Shown piece by piece: positions 43,972 to 53,277 of a stretch of DNA of 64,000 nucleotides (within the stretch, counting starts at the first letter, position 1; each line of letters begins with the position of its first letter). The translations under genes were made by a program, and so were the position numbers. The notes under the pieces were generated by a model. That model was given only the letters and a program-made list of their open reading frames with translations, had not been told where the DNA came from and did no database searches. The DNA is from Bacteroidales bacterium UBA3844 (GTDB lineage: Bacteria > Bacteroidota > Bacteroidia > Bacteroidales > Paludibacteraceae), in assembly GCA_002392915.1 (NCBI GenBank), contig DGHQ01000010.1:11218-75217 (forward strand), read 5' to 3'.

Positions 43972-44012
43972 TGAGGATTGTTAAGGGCGGAACGCCCTAA
44001 CCCCCTGCTAAA
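43972..44012 (+). repeat. Copy of the TGAGGATTGTTAAGG element end
   Basis: TGAGGATTGTTAAGGGCGGA, then a small AGGGCG/CGCCCT hairpin and CTAACCCC. The same sequence, with AAGGACGGAACGTCC in the hairpin, starts the MITE-like element at 60299. The base changes in the two hairpins are complementary on both arms (GGGC/GCCC versus GGAC/GTCC). It runs straight into the dispersed repeat at 44013. Confidence 0.65.
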
Positions 44013-44132
44013 GTGCGAGCCGAAGGCGAGCACACAGAATTTATAAAACCACAGAGGCACAAAGTTTACAGAGAAAGGCTACGCCTATTTTATGAGAAAA
44101 AGAGATAAGAAATCAATCATAAAGTGGAAAAA
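44013..44132 (+). repeat. Dispersed ~120-bp repeat, copy 2
   Basis: GTGCGAGCCGAAGGCGAGCA, ACCACAGAGGCACAAAGTTT, AGAAAGGCTACGCC and CATAAAGTGGAAAA appear in the same order as in 4036-4154. Here it is joined to the TGAGGATTGTTAAGG element end. Confidence 0.65.
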
Positions 44133-44332
44133 CCCTTTCTTCTTATTTCTATTTCTTCATCCTTAAAATTTGAAATTATGACTGATTCTATTGCCATACT
44201 GTCTGGCACAAATCTTAAAAATCTCTTTATCAGTGAATTTTGTACGGAGTCTGGTGAGTTGGTCTCGACAGTTGTAGCTGAAATGGAGAAGATCGTCAGC
44301 TGGCATAGCAATGCCCAAAATGCTTTTTTCAT
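44117..44332 (-). CDS. Possible small secreted protein
   Basis: A 71-residue minus-strand frame starting 6 nt after the stop of the minus-strand gene at 44339-44797, so it could be the second gene of that operon. The N-terminus (MKKAFWALLCQLTIFSISATT) looks like a signal peptide and the rest is polar (IESVIISNFKDEEIEIRRKG). The 3' end runs into the dispersed repeat. No family recognised. It may instead be a remnant; a plus-strand frame over the same place (44124-44414) is less convincing. Confidence 0.35.
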   Translation of the reverse strand: MKKAFWALLCQLTIFSISATTVETNSPDSVQNSLIKRFLRFVPDSMAIESVIISNFKDEEIEIRRKGFSTL

Positions 44333-44338
44333 TTCAAA

Positions 44339-44797
44339 TCATCTCTTTCTATACACAATCTTCGGAATCACAGGCTCAACCGCATCCTTCAGGAATTCAT
44401 CGAAATCTTCATAGTCGTTGAAGCAGAGTCTGGTGACGGTGGTCTCTTTCTTCATCAGGCAGAAATATCCGTACACGTCTTTGCCGTCTCTTCCTGTGCG
44501 GACATATTCAAGATAATAACCGTCGAACTTCTTCAAGTCTACCTCGCCTTCCTTGATCAAACCGAAGAATCTGCTCACTTTGAGAATCGTACCGTCTACT
44601 TCAAGACTTCTTGTCTGCATCACCAGACGATAGATGAGGAATCCTATGAATATCACTGTGAAGGCTGTGAAAATCATCCACCAATGCTTTGGAGCTTCAT
44701 CTGGCATTATAGAAAGCACTAGTCCGCAGATCACGGGCATCAATACGAAAATCGATGTGATGTAGTAGAATCTTGGTCTGAATTTAGTCTTTGTCAT
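44339..44797 (-). CDS. Small membrane protein of unknown function
   Basis: A 152-residue protein with two transmembrane helices close together (about residues 10-30, ITSIFVLMPVICGLVLSIM, and 40-60, WWMIFTAFTVIFIGFLIYRLV) and a soluble C-terminal part with alternating strands (LEVDGTILKVSRFFGLIKEGEVDLKKFDGYYLEYV) that resembles bacterial PH-like domains. Function unknown. It is read away from the HAD/HTCS genes, with a 114-nt divergent region containing TATATTTG (44882-44889) on the plus strand. Confidence 0.7.
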   Translation of the reverse strand: MTKTKFRPRFYYITSIFVLMPVICGLVLSIMPDEAPKHWWMIFTAFTVIFIGFLIYRLVMQTRSLEVDGTILKVSRFFGLIKEGEVDLKKFDGYYLEYVRTGRDGKDVYGYFCLMKKETTVTRLCFNDYEDFDEFLKDAVEPVIPKIVYRKR

Positions 44798-44911
44798 ATT
44801 TGTTTTGTTCGTGTTTTTTGTAAAAATACTTTTTTGAAATCATATATCGGCAAATTCCGCTGAAAAGTTGAGGAAAAAATGTATATTTGCGAGAATTTGA
44901 TATAGTTTGCA

Positions 44912-45637
44912 ATGAATAGACTAACGGCTCAGGTGAAAGAGAAATTGTCGGTGTTGAGGCTAAAGGCTGTCCTCTTCGATATGGATGGTGTGATCTTCGA
45001 TTCAATGCCGCATCATGCGGTGGCATGGGTGAAGGCGTTTGCCGACGAGAAAATTGATTTCAATGAGTATGAGGCCTATAAGCGTGAAGGAATGACGGGA
45101 GTCGCTACGATTCAGGAGATGTTTCTTGCCCAAAAGGGCAGGGAGGCGACTGCTGAGGAGTGCGACAGAATCTACGCCACCAAGTGCAGATACTTTGAGC
45201 AGGAGGGTCCGGCAGGGGTGATGGCTGGCATCCGTGAGGTGTTGGAATTTGTCCGCGACGCTGGTTTGCAGATATATATCGTCACAGGTTCAGGCCAGCA
45301 TAGCCTGTTTGAAAAACTAGACTCTCTATTCCCGGGTATATTCGCACCGGAGAGAATGGTCACTGCCTACGACGTGAAAAAAGGCAAGCCAGATCCGGAA
45401 CCATATCTGATGGCATTAAAGAAAGGCGGTTTTTCAGCAGACGAGGCTATCGTGGTGGAGAATGCTCCGCTTGGAGTGACGGCAGCACATGCCGCTAAAA
45501 TATTCACGGTGGCTGTCAACACAGGAATCCTTCTTCCGGAGGATTTGTTGAGTAAGGGAGCAGATGTGCTTTTTGATGATATGTATGAGTTCAGATCAGC
45601 CCTTCCTGAAATGGTAGATTTAGGATTGAAAAAATAA
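44912..45637 (+). CDS. HAD-family phosphatase, beta-phosphoglucomutase-like
   Basis: A 241-residue haloacid dehalogenase superfamily hydrolase. Motif I LFDMDGVIFDS (nucleophile Asp at about residue 22), motif II IVTGSG, motif III Lys in KKGKPDPEPYL and motif IV VVENAPLGVTAA are present, with a helical cap between I and II. The DMDG form is typical of beta-phosphoglucomutase and related sugar-phosphate enzymes; the actual substrate cannot be told. A 14-nt gap to the regulator gene downstream suggests co-transcription. Confidence 0.88.
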   Translation: MNRLTAQVKEKLSVLRLKAVLFDMDGVIFDSMPHHAVAWVKAFADEKIDFNEYEAYKREGMTGVATIQEMFLAQKGREATAEECDRIYATKCRYFEQEGPAGVMAGIREVLEFVRDAGLQIYIVTGSGQHSLFEKLDSLFPGIFAPERMVTAYDVKKGKPDPEPYLMALKKGGFSADEAIVVENAPLGVTAAHAAKIFTVAVNTGILLPEDLLSKGADVLFDDMYEFRSALPEMVDLGLKK

Positions 45638-45651
45638 AAAAAGACGCGAGT

Positions 45652-48600
45652 ATGCGAGGATTAAGATACATATTAGCATTTGTTTGGTGCATTTTGTGGG
45701 GTGGCACGTTTGCCAGCCAGCAGCTCGCATTGTCTCGTTTCGACAACTATACACAGAAGGATGGCCTAAACTATAATATTGTGCAGTGCGCGTATCAGGA
45801 TGCACAAGGATATATGTGGTTTGGCACAAGTCAGGGTCTACATCGTTTTGATGGATATTCATTCCATCCCTACAAGTATGGCAGTCAGGAAGGTCATGTC
45901 AGAGGAGAGCTGGTCCGTTGTATCTTTCAGGATTCACGAAGACGTTTTTGGGTCGGCACAGAGAATGGAGGCTTGAATATCTATGAGCCTAAAAGCGAAA
46001 CGTTCTCCGCTATACCGTTGAGTAAAAACGGGTTGGCAAAATATTCGGCAAACTCTGTAGTCGAGGACATGGAAGGCAAAATATGGGTCGGAACGGATGA
46101 AGGACTTGCATTCCTTGGTGAAGGCTTGCTTCTTGAATACTATCAGTTCCAGGACTCGGAGGTCGGAAGCATACCATTTATAAAGACATTGACGGTAGAC
46201 AAATACGGAAGATTGTGGATTGGCACAGGAGAGTCTGGTGTCAAACTTTTTGATCCGTCGACGGGAGATGTCAAGACTATTCTCCAAGATTTGGAGGTCC
46301 GTTCAATCTGTATCAGCAAAGATGGTGTGGTGTGGATAGGCTCATACGACAGAGGCGTATACACTGTTGACATCAACGATAAGAATAATGTAGAGTGTAA
46401 GCATCAGACGAATTTACCTACCTCGGGTGCGGAAGCTTCTGTAAAGGCGATATGTGAAGACCGGGATGGCAGAATCTGGATAGGCACTCGCTCCGGATTG
46501 ATCTGTTATGATCGTGAGTCGCAACGATATGTTGTCAATGTCAATGATGTGCATAATGACATCACTCTTGTGCACAACTCAGTCATAGATTTATTCGTCG
46601 ACAATAAAGGAGATCTATGGGTTTGTACGCGTGGAGGTATCAGCTACAGAAATAGTGAGAAACAACCGTTCGGACTAATCCAGGAGTCGAAAAATGACAA
46701 TCGCTATCTGAATTGCGAGCAAGTTTACGCATTCTTGGAAGTTCCAGGCTCAAAAGTGTGGGTCGGAACAGAAAGCGGCGGTATCAATGTCTATGACATG
46801 AAGAGTGGCAGATTTGAGTATATCACCCAGTCGAATTCAAACTTGTCGGTCAACAGCATAAAGAGTTTTGCAAGGGTCGGCAACGAAATTCTGGTCGGCA
46901 CTTACATGGGAGGCTTGAATGTGTTGGATATCAGCACCGGCAATGTCAAGCGAGTATACCGACATTCTGAAACAGACAGAACCTCTATCAACAGTGACAA
47001 TATCTGGAGTATTTGCATTCGTCGAAACGGTGATGTCCTGCTGGGAACAGGCGACGGAGTAGACAAGTATAATCCGAATAACGGAACTTTCAGCCATATG
47101 GACAAACTGGCGTTCAACAAAGAGGTTTGGAAGGTTTTTGAAGACTCTGACAATGATTTGTGGATTTTCACTCCGGAAGAGATAGTCGTATATCTTACGA
47201 AGGAAGATCGTACTCTCGTCTACAAAGAGCGAGCACGCTCTATAGCTGAAAAGGCAAAAAATCAATTCTTGGTAGGTAGTCTGGAGAGAGGTGTCGTTGA
47301 GTACAATAAATACACTGGAGAGGTAAGGACGATTTCAGAGAAAGATGGCTTGTCTAATAATAATGTGCAGTCGATTCTTGAGTGGGGCGATTACTATATT
47401 GTCTGCACAACGTCAGGAATGAGCCGGATAAAGAAAGAAAATAAGGAGATTGTAAACTATGATGAGAACGACGGATTGCAGAGCCGCCAGTTTCATTATG
47501 GAGCAGTGTATGTCTGCACTGACGGCAGAGTCCTGATGGGAGGAAATGCCGGATTCAATATAGTGGATTTTTCGGATGTCCGCGTGAATGAGTTCATACC
47601 GCCGATAGTGTTGGAGGACGTGAAAGTCTTCAATCAGGATGTGCAGGCAGATCAGATTTCAATTGATGAAAATACGGGAGAAACATGCTTGAATTTGAAT
47701 TACGACCAGAACATGGTGACATTCAGATATTCGGCTCTTTCTTATTCGCGCGCAGACAAGAACAGATTCAAATATCGTTTGGTCGGACAAAGTGACAATT
47801 GGATCGACGCGGGTCATGAAAACAAATGTACGTACACCAATTTGCAGCCTGGCTCTTATATCTTTGAGTTGAGGGGAGCCAATTGTGACGGGGTGTGGAA
47901 TGAAAAACCATTGAAAGTGCATCTTTATGTAAAGCCTCCATTCTGGAAGACATGGTGGTTCAAGACATTGATGACTCTGTTGGTGGTCGGACTTGTGCTG
48001 ATGTATCTCTACCATTATCGCAGCCGTATGATTCTAAAAAACAAGTTGGTTTTGGAGAAGCAGAAGGCGGAAGAGATGGAAAAAGTGGAACAGCTGAAAC
48101 TGGATTTCTTCACGAATATATCACACGAGCTTCGTACTCCGCTCACGTTGATTCTTGGTCCGTTGTCGAAAATTCTGAAAGACGACGGGGTATCTTCCGA
48201 GTCGAAGCAGATGGCTGTGTTGGCGGAGCGAAACGCAAATAAGTTGCTGCGTCTTGTGAATCAGATTCTTGATTTCAGAAAGATAGAAAGCGGTTCGTTG
48301 CAGGCAATATATAAGCCGGGAGATCTTCCTGCGTTGCTTGAGACAGTCGTCCGTGCGTTCCAGACAGAGGGAGAGGCAAAAGGTATAAAGATCTCGCTTG
48401 ATGTCGACGATGCGGCTCGTGGCAGACGTATGCTGTTTGATTCTGATAAAATAGAGAAGATAGTCGACAATCTTGTTTCCAACAGTATGAAATTCACACC
48501 GCGTGGAGGCTCAATCAGTGTGAAGCTAGACATATTGTCGCAGCATACATATTCTGAGGGCAACATCAGTGACAGCTATCAGATAACTGTGGCTGACACA

Positions 48601-49647
48601 GGAAAGGGAATGACTGAAGAAGATCAGAAACATGTCTTCGAACGATTCTACCAGAGCAACGATGAAAAAGAGGCTGGAATAGGCACAGGAATCGGACTTA
48701 ATCTCGTGTTTGATTTGGCAAAACTGATGGATGGAGAGGTGCTTCTAAACAGCAAAAAAGGAGAAGGCACAACATTCAGAGTCGTGTTGCCGTTGTTTGA
48801 GACATCAGAAAGCGTGGCGGAAGAAGAGGCTACAGAAAATAAAGAGGCGGCAGATAAAGACGACATTGATCCAGTCTCACTGTCGGGAGTGGACAAGCCG
48901 GTGCTTTTGATTGCGGAAGACAATGAAGAGCTTCGCAAATTTGTGGCAATTCATTTCGAGTCTAGATTCACTGTGGTTGAGGCTGAAGACGGAAGAATAG
49001 CATTGGAAAAAGCTGAGGAGCAGATTCCAGATGTGGTGATCACAGACTTGATGATGCCAAATATCTGTGGCGATGAGTTGTGTAATAAGTTGAAGCATGA
49101 CGAAAGGACGTCGCATATTCCGATCATCCTGCTTACTGCCGTTCACAGCAAGGAGAGTGAGATAGAGAGTTTGAAGCGAGGCGCCGACGACTATATCACC
49201 AAACCATTTGATATAGAGGTGCTCGACCAGAAAGTGATGAACATGATGCGATTGAAGGAAAAGATTCGCAGTCGCTTCAAGATAGAGATGATTTCAGAAC
49301 CTACGAAGGTCGTAACTCAGTCGCCAGACGAAAAGTTTATGATCAGGGCGATGAAGGTTATTGAGGATAATCTTTCCGATGCGGATTTCGACATCGAGAA
49401 GTTTGCGGTGGAAGTGGGAGTCAGCCGCATGCAGTTGTATAGAAAGATGAACGCGATCACGGGAATGACCGTGAAGGAATTCATTAGAAATATTCGTATC
49501 AAGCGAGCAAAACAGTTGCTTGAAGACGGTGCGATGACAGTCTCTGAAGTGGCATACAATGTCGGATTCAAAGACATCGCATATTTTAGAAAGTGTTTTA
49601 AACAACAAGTAGGAATCAATCCTTCGGAGATTTCCAAGGGAGAATAA
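45652..49647 (+). CDS. Hybrid two-component system regulator (HTCS)
   Basis: A 1331-residue one-piece sensor and transcription factor. Signal sequence, then two seven-bladed propellers built of reg_prop repeats (IWVGT/LWIGT motifs, about 25-640), a Y_Y_Y domain (about 650-760), a transmembrane helix (about 765-790), a histidine kinase with His825 (NISHELRTP) and ATP-binding GTGIGLNL, a receiver domain with Asp1132 (VVITDLMMPN), and an AraC-type HTH at the C-terminus (about 1230-1331). Such proteins sense oligosaccharides in the periplasm and switch on polysaccharide-use loci in Bacteroides. Here no SusC/SusD pair is near, so the target is unknown; the distant GH genes are candidates only. Confidence 0.95.
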   Translation: MRGLRYILAFVWCILWGGTFASQQLALSRFDNYTQKDGLNYNIVQCAYQDAQGYMWFGTSQGLHRFDGYSFHPYKYGSQEGHVRGELVRCIFQDSRRRFWVGTENGGLNIYEPKSETFSAIPLSKNGLAKYSANSVVEDMEGKIWVGTDEGLAFLGEGLLLEYYQFQDSEVGSIPFIKTLTVDKYGRLWIGTGESGVKLFDPSTGDVKTILQDLEVRSICISKDGVVWIGSYDRGVYTVDINDKNNVECKHQTNLPTSGAEASVKAICEDRDGRIWIGTRSGLICYDRESQRYVVNVNDVHNDITLVHNSVIDLFVDNKGDLWVCTRGGISYRNSEKQPFGLIQESKNDNRYLNCEQVYAFLEVPGSKVWVGTESGGINVYDMKSGRFEYITQSNSNLSVNSIKSFARVGNEILVGTYMGGLNVLDISTGNVKRVYRHSETDRTSINSDNIWSICIRRNGDVLLGTGDGVDKYNPNNGTFSHMDKLAFNKEVWKVFEDSDNDLWIFTPEEIVVYLTKEDRTLVYKERARSIAEKAKNQFLVGSLERGVVEYNKYTGEVRTISEKDGLSNNNVQSILEWGDYYIVCTTSGMSRIKKENKEIVNYDENDGLQSRQFHYGAVYVCTDGRVLMGGNAGFNIVDFSDVRVNEFIPPIVLEDVKVFNQDVQADQISIDENTGETCLNLNYDQNMVTFRYSALSYSRADKNRFKYRLVGQSDNWIDAGHENKCTYTNLQPGSYIFELRGANCDGVWNEKPLKVHLYVKPPFWKTWWFKTLMTLLVVGLVLMYLYHYRSRMILKNKLVLEKQKAEEMEKVEQLKLDFFTNISHELRTPLTLILGPLSKILKDDGVSSESKQMAVLAERNANKLLRLVNQILDFRKIESGSLQAIYKPGDLPALLETVVRAFQTEGEAKGIKISLDVDDAARGRRMLFDSDKIEKIVDNLVSNSMKFTPRGGSISVKLDILSQHTYSEGNISDSYQITVADTGKGMTEEDQKHVFERFYQSNDEKEAGIGTGIGLNLVFDLAKLMDGEVLLNSKKGEGTTFRVVLPLFETSESVAEEEATENKEAADKDDIDPVSLSGVDKPVLLIAEDNEELRKFVAIHFESRFTVVEAEDGRIALEKAEEQIPDVVITDLMMPNICGDELCNKLKHDERTSHIPIILLTAVHSKESEIESLKRGADDYITKPFDIEVLDQKVMNMMRLKEKIRSRFKIEMISEPTKVVTQSPDEKFMIRAMKVIEDNLSDADFDIEKFAVEVGVSRMQLYRKMNAITGMTVKEFIRNIRIKRAKQLLEDGAMTVSEVAYNVGFKDIAYFRKCFKQQVGINPSEISKGE

Positions 49648-49658
49648 AGTGAAGAGGA

Positions 49659-50780
49659 ATGGCAAATAGCAAGAGTAGTTTTTTGCATAAACTGAATTTT
49701 AAGTATCGTCTTACCATTTTCAATGAGAACACATTGGAAGAGGCATGGCATATACGATTGTCGAGGTTGAGTGTGATTTCGGTATGTTTTGCAGTCGCTG
49801 TGATCTATTTCTTGATTATTGCGGTGTTGATTATCAAGACTCCATTACGTTCGTTCATGCCTGGATACACAAGCGCGAATGAGCTTAGAAAACAGGTCAT
49901 TTCTCAGGCGGTGCTTCTTGATTCACTCCAGGAACAGGCAAAAATCAACGATCAGTATCTGGCGATGTTGCAAAAGGTTGTGACAGGTGATATTGCGGTA
50001 GGCGACAGTACGGCTTCACTTAAGGATGTTGTCAAGATGGATATGTCGAAGGTGCAGAATGAACCGTCGGATCGAGAAAATCAGTTTTGCTCACAATATG
50101 AAATTGCTCAGCGTTACGCGACAAATTCACAGATATCCGAAACAAGTAAAAACCGACTCATGCATCGCCCTGCACTTGGTGTTGTGCTTATGGGATTTGA
50201 TCCATATTCGGGTGTGAATGGAGTGACTTTAAGTGTCGATCCATTGGAGAGTGTATACTCAGCTTTGGATGGCTCGGTCATCTTTGCGGGATATTCTGCC
50301 CACAACCGTTATTGCTTGCAGATACAACATTCAGAAAGTTTGGTGTCGATGTATAAGTTTACTCAGCCATTCTTGAAGAGAATAGGTGAACGAGTGCATG
50401 CAGGAGAAATCCTTGCCACATTGCGAGGTGGAGAACCGTCGGAAATGACTTTTGAGTTGTGGCTCAACGGTCATCCACTTGATCCAAATGATTATATTTC
50501 ATTCTCAACACAGAAGAAAGCACCTGTTCAGCCAAAGGTCAAGAAGTATGAGGCTGAACCTGTGGATCAACCTGTTGTGAGAAGATCGCGTCGTGATTCA
50601 ACACAAACAAGAGATACAACAACAAGAGTAAGACGTAGGAATGTTGAGGCTCCGGCAGAAGTGGCTCCTGCTGAGACACCTGCTCCAGCAGCATCTGAAC
50701 CAGCACCAACTCCGGCTCCAGCTCCTGCACCATCTGCTCCAGCACCAGCGACAGAAACTCCAGCTCCGGCTGCAGAATAA
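49659..50780 (+). CDS. Membrane-anchored M23-like protein, probably catalytically inactive
   Basis: A 373-residue protein with a cytoplasmic N-terminus, one transmembrane helix (about 36-60), a coiled-coil stretch, an M23 (LytM)-like domain (about 165-285) and a Pro/Ala-rich tail. The M23 fold is recognisable (VYSALDGSVIFAGYSAHNRYCLQIQHSESLVSMYKF ... GERVHAGEILATL), but the usual zinc ligands are not: the YAH motif reads YKF, and LHFE reads MTFE. It is therefore likely a non-enzymatic regulator, as known for EnvC and NlpD. It lies directly before dxr, a neighbourhood common in Bacteroidota. It begins 11 nt after the HTCS stop. Confidence 0.82.
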   Translation: MANSKSSFLHKLNFKYRLTIFNENTLEEAWHIRLSRLSVISVCFAVAVIYFLIIAVLIIKTPLRSFMPGYTSANELRKQVISQAVLLDSLQEQAKINDQYLAMLQKVVTGDIAVGDSTASLKDVVKMDMSKVQNEPSDRENQFCSQYEIAQRYATNSQISETSKNRLMHRPALGVVLMGFDPYSGVNGVTLSVDPLESVYSALDGSVIFAGYSAHNRYCLQIQHSESLVSMYKFTQPFLKRIGERVHAGEILATLRGGEPSEMTFELWLNGHPLDPNDYISFSTQKKAPVQPKVKKYEAEPVDQPVVRRSRRDSTQTRDTTTRVRRRNVEAPAEVAPAETPAPAASEPAPTPAPAPAPSAPAPATETPAPAAE

Positions 50781-50798
50781 TGATAAAGTCAGATAGAA

Positions 50799-51953
50799 AT
50801 GACACAGAAGGTAATTACAATTTTGGGTTCTACCGGTTCGATCGGTACTCAGGCACTTGATGTGGTGCGTGAGAATCCAGACAGATATAAAATAGAATCG
50901 CTTACAGCAGGAAGAAATGCTTCTTTATTGATCGAACAGATCAAGGAGTTTAAGCCGGCAATTGCAGTGATCGCCGACGAAAGCAAGTATGAGGAGGTTA
51001 AGAATAGTGTGGCAGGTTTGCCTACAAAAGTGATGACTGGCACTGCTGCAGTTGCGGATGTCGCAGCCAACGACGCTTCAGAAATGGTCCTTGTGGCATT
51101 GGTGGGTTATTCCGGACTTGCCCCTACAATTGCGGCGATCAAGGCACACAAGAAGATAGCATTGGCTAATAAGGAGACATTGGTGGTGGCGGGAGATTTG
51201 GTTTGCCGCCTGTGTCAGGAAAACGGAATCAAGCTCCTTCCCGTCGACTCGGAACATTCGGCTATTTTTCAATGTTTGGAGGGAGAACGCCATAATAAAC
51301 TTGAGAAGATAATCCTGACAGCTTCAGGAGGTCCGTTCCGTGGCTGGACTCGTGATAAGTTGGAGAACGTGACTCCTGAGATGGCGTTGAAGCATCCCAA
51401 CTGGAGCATGGGCGCAAAGATCACAATTGATTCAGCCTCGATGATGAATAAAGGATTTGAGGTGATTGAGGCGAAATGGCTCTTCGACCTTACTCCAGAT
51501 ATGATAGAGGTGCAGGTGCATCCGCAGAGCATCATCCATTCGATGGTACAGTTTAACGACGGTGCTGTGAAAGCTCAACTTGGCACGCCAGATATGCGTA
51601 TACCTATTTCATTGGCGTTGAGCTATCCCGAGCGTATCTACCTTGGTGGAGAACGTTTGGATTTCGGTAAAGTCAAGCAACTTACTTTCGAGGCTCCAGA
51701 TCCAAAAGTATTCCGTAATCTTGCATTGGCTTATGAGGCATTGGACAAAAAAGGTAACGTGGCTTGTGTGGTGAATGCGGCGAATGAGGTCGTGGTGCGT
51801 GAGTTCTTGAATAAGAAGATAGGATTCTTGCAGATGTCGGATATCATAGAGCAGACTATGGCTAAAATAGCTTATATCGCGCAACCTACATATGAGGATT
51901 ATATCCAGACAGATATAGAGGCAAGAAAAGTGGCAGAAAGTTTTATAAAGTAA
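50799..51953 (+). CDS. dxr: 1-deoxy-D-xylulose 5-phosphate reductoisomerase
   Basis: A 384-residue enzyme of the MEP isoprenoid pathway that converts DXP to MEP with NADPH. N-terminal NADPH site (ILGSTGSIGTQAL), ANKETLVVAGDLV, the metal and substrate motif LLPVDSEHSAIFQCL, and TASGGPFRGW, SMGAKITIDSASMMNKGFEVIEA, and HPQSIIHSMV are all intact. Isoprenoids from this pathway include undecaprenyl phosphate used by MraY and MurG. The next gene starts one base after its stop. Confidence 0.97.
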   Translation: MTQKVITILGSTGSIGTQALDVVRENPDRYKIESLTAGRNASLLIEQIKEFKPAIAVIADESKYEEVKNSVAGLPTKVMTGTAAVADVAANDASEMVLVALVGYSGLAPTIAAIKAHKKIALANKETLVVAGDLVCRLCQENGIKLLPVDSEHSAIFQCLEGERHNKLEKIILTASGGPFRGWTRDKLENVTPEMALKHPNWSMGAKITIDSASMMNKGFEVIEAKWLFDLTPDMIEVQVHPQSIIHSMVQFNDGAVKAQLGTPDMRIPISLALSYPERIYLGGERLDFGKVKQLTFEAPDPKVFRNLALAYEALDKKGNVACVVNAANEVVVREFLNKKIGFLQMSDIIEQTMAKIAYIAQPTYEDYIQTDIEARKVAESFIK

Positions 51954-51954
51954 T

Positions 51955-53262
51955 ATGATTTATACGTTAATACAGTTTTTCGCCTCATTGACGTTGTTAG
52001 TGGTGATCCATGAGTTTGGACATTTCATAACAGCTAAGATGTTTGGCGTCAGAGTTGAAAAATTTTATATTTTCTTCAACCCTGGTTTTAGTCTTTTCAA
52101 ATTCAAACCGAAAAACAGTGATACTACCTACGGTATAGGTTGGTTGCCTCTTGGTGGCTACGTTAAACTTTCTGGAATGATTGACGAAAGTTTTGATACG
52201 GAGCAGATGAACGAAGAGCCGAAAGAGTGGGAGTTTCGCACAAAACCTGCTTGGCAGCGACTGATAATAATGGTTGCTGGAGTGGTGATGAATTTTCTCC
52301 TTGCGATAACGATATATGCCGGAATCGCTTTCCACTGGGGAGATACGTATTTGCCATTTGAGAATGCCAAAGATGGTATGGAATTTTGTTGGTCGGCTCA
52401 TGAGATAGGTTTTGTTGATGGCGATATATTGGTTTCTGCGGATGGAGAGAAATTAAAAAGTTTGTCAGAGAAATCGTTTCGTAAGATTACCGATGCGAAG
52501 ACGGTTCAGGTGGAGAGAGACGGTGCGATTGTAGACATTGCTATTCCAGACACATTCATGGCTATGTTGCTGAGAGAGGGTAATGGATTCGCGTTCTACC
52601 GTGTCCCGTTTGTAGCGCAGGAAATTATCGACGGAATGCCTGCTGCGGAGGCTGGACTTCAGGTGGATGATAGGTTGCTGACAATAGATGGACAGTCTGT
52701 GTATTTGACGCAGGCAATGAAGCAGATAGCTTCACATAAGAACAAGCCGATGGAGTGGAGTGTTTTGCGAGGGGCAGACACTTTGAAACTGACAGTCACT
52801 CCGGATGTAAATGGCAAAGTAGGTGTGTATATGAAGTCGCCATACGACTTGTATGAGATGGTACATGTCGAGTATTCTTTCTTGGAGTCGTTCCCACACG
52901 CAATAAAGACCGCTGTCGAGAAGATTACTGGGTATGTTTCAGATTTCAAATATGTCTTCACACCAGAAGGAGTGCAGTCGTTAGGCGGTTTCGGAAGTGT
53001 CGCATCGTTGTTCCCGGATTCGTTTGATTTCCATGCGTTCTGGACTATCACGGCATTCTTGTCTTTGGTCTTGGCATTTATGAATTTCTTGCCGATACCT
53101 GCTCTTGATGGCGGACACATATTGTTTGTCTTGATAGAAATCATCACACGTAAGAAGGTAAGCAAGGAGGTCTTGCTAAAAGCTCAGATGATTGGCGTCG
53201 CATTCCTTCTTGCATTGATGTTGTTTGCGAATTTGAACGATGTATTTCGTTTGTTTAAATGA
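51955..53262 (+). CDS. rseP: Site-2 intramembrane metalloprotease RseP
   Basis: A 435-residue polytopic membrane zinc protease. HEFGH (residues 19-23) in the first helix supplies zinc ligands, and the C-terminal FLPIPALDGGHI supplies the third. One or two PDZ-like regions lie between (about 205-280, GMPAAEAGLQVDDRLLTIDG). RseP-type enzymes cut anti-sigma factors or leftover signal peptides inside the membrane. The M23-dxr-rseP order is common in Bacteroidota. era follows 15 nt later. Confidence 0.94.
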   Translation: MIYTLIQFFASLTLLVVIHEFGHFITAKMFGVRVEKFYIFFNPGFSLFKFKPKNSDTTYGIGWLPLGGYVKLSGMIDESFDTEQMNEEPKEWEFRTKPAWQRLIIMVAGVVMNFLLAITIYAGIAFHWGDTYLPFENAKDGMEFCWSAHEIGFVDGDILVSADGEKLKSLSEKSFRKITDAKTVQVERDGAIVDIAIPDTFMAMLLREGNGFAFYRVPFVAQEIIDGMPAAEAGLQVDDRLLTIDGQSVYLTQAMKQIASHKNKPMEWSVLRGADTLKLTVTPDVNGKVGVYMKSPYDLYEMVHVEYSFLESFPHAIKTAVEKITGYVSDFKYVFTPEGVQSLGGFGSVASLFPDSFDFHAFWTITAFLSLVLAFMNFLPIPALDGGHILFVLIEIITRKKVSKEVLLKAQMIGVAFLLALMLFANLNDVFRLFK

Positions 53263-53277
53263 TGAAATTTATTGACT

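Noticed and set aside
44124..44414. 96-codon plus-strand ORF (MEKPFLLISISSS...)
   Set aside because: Overlaps the dispersed repeat and the end of a clear minus-strand gene; no family likeness.
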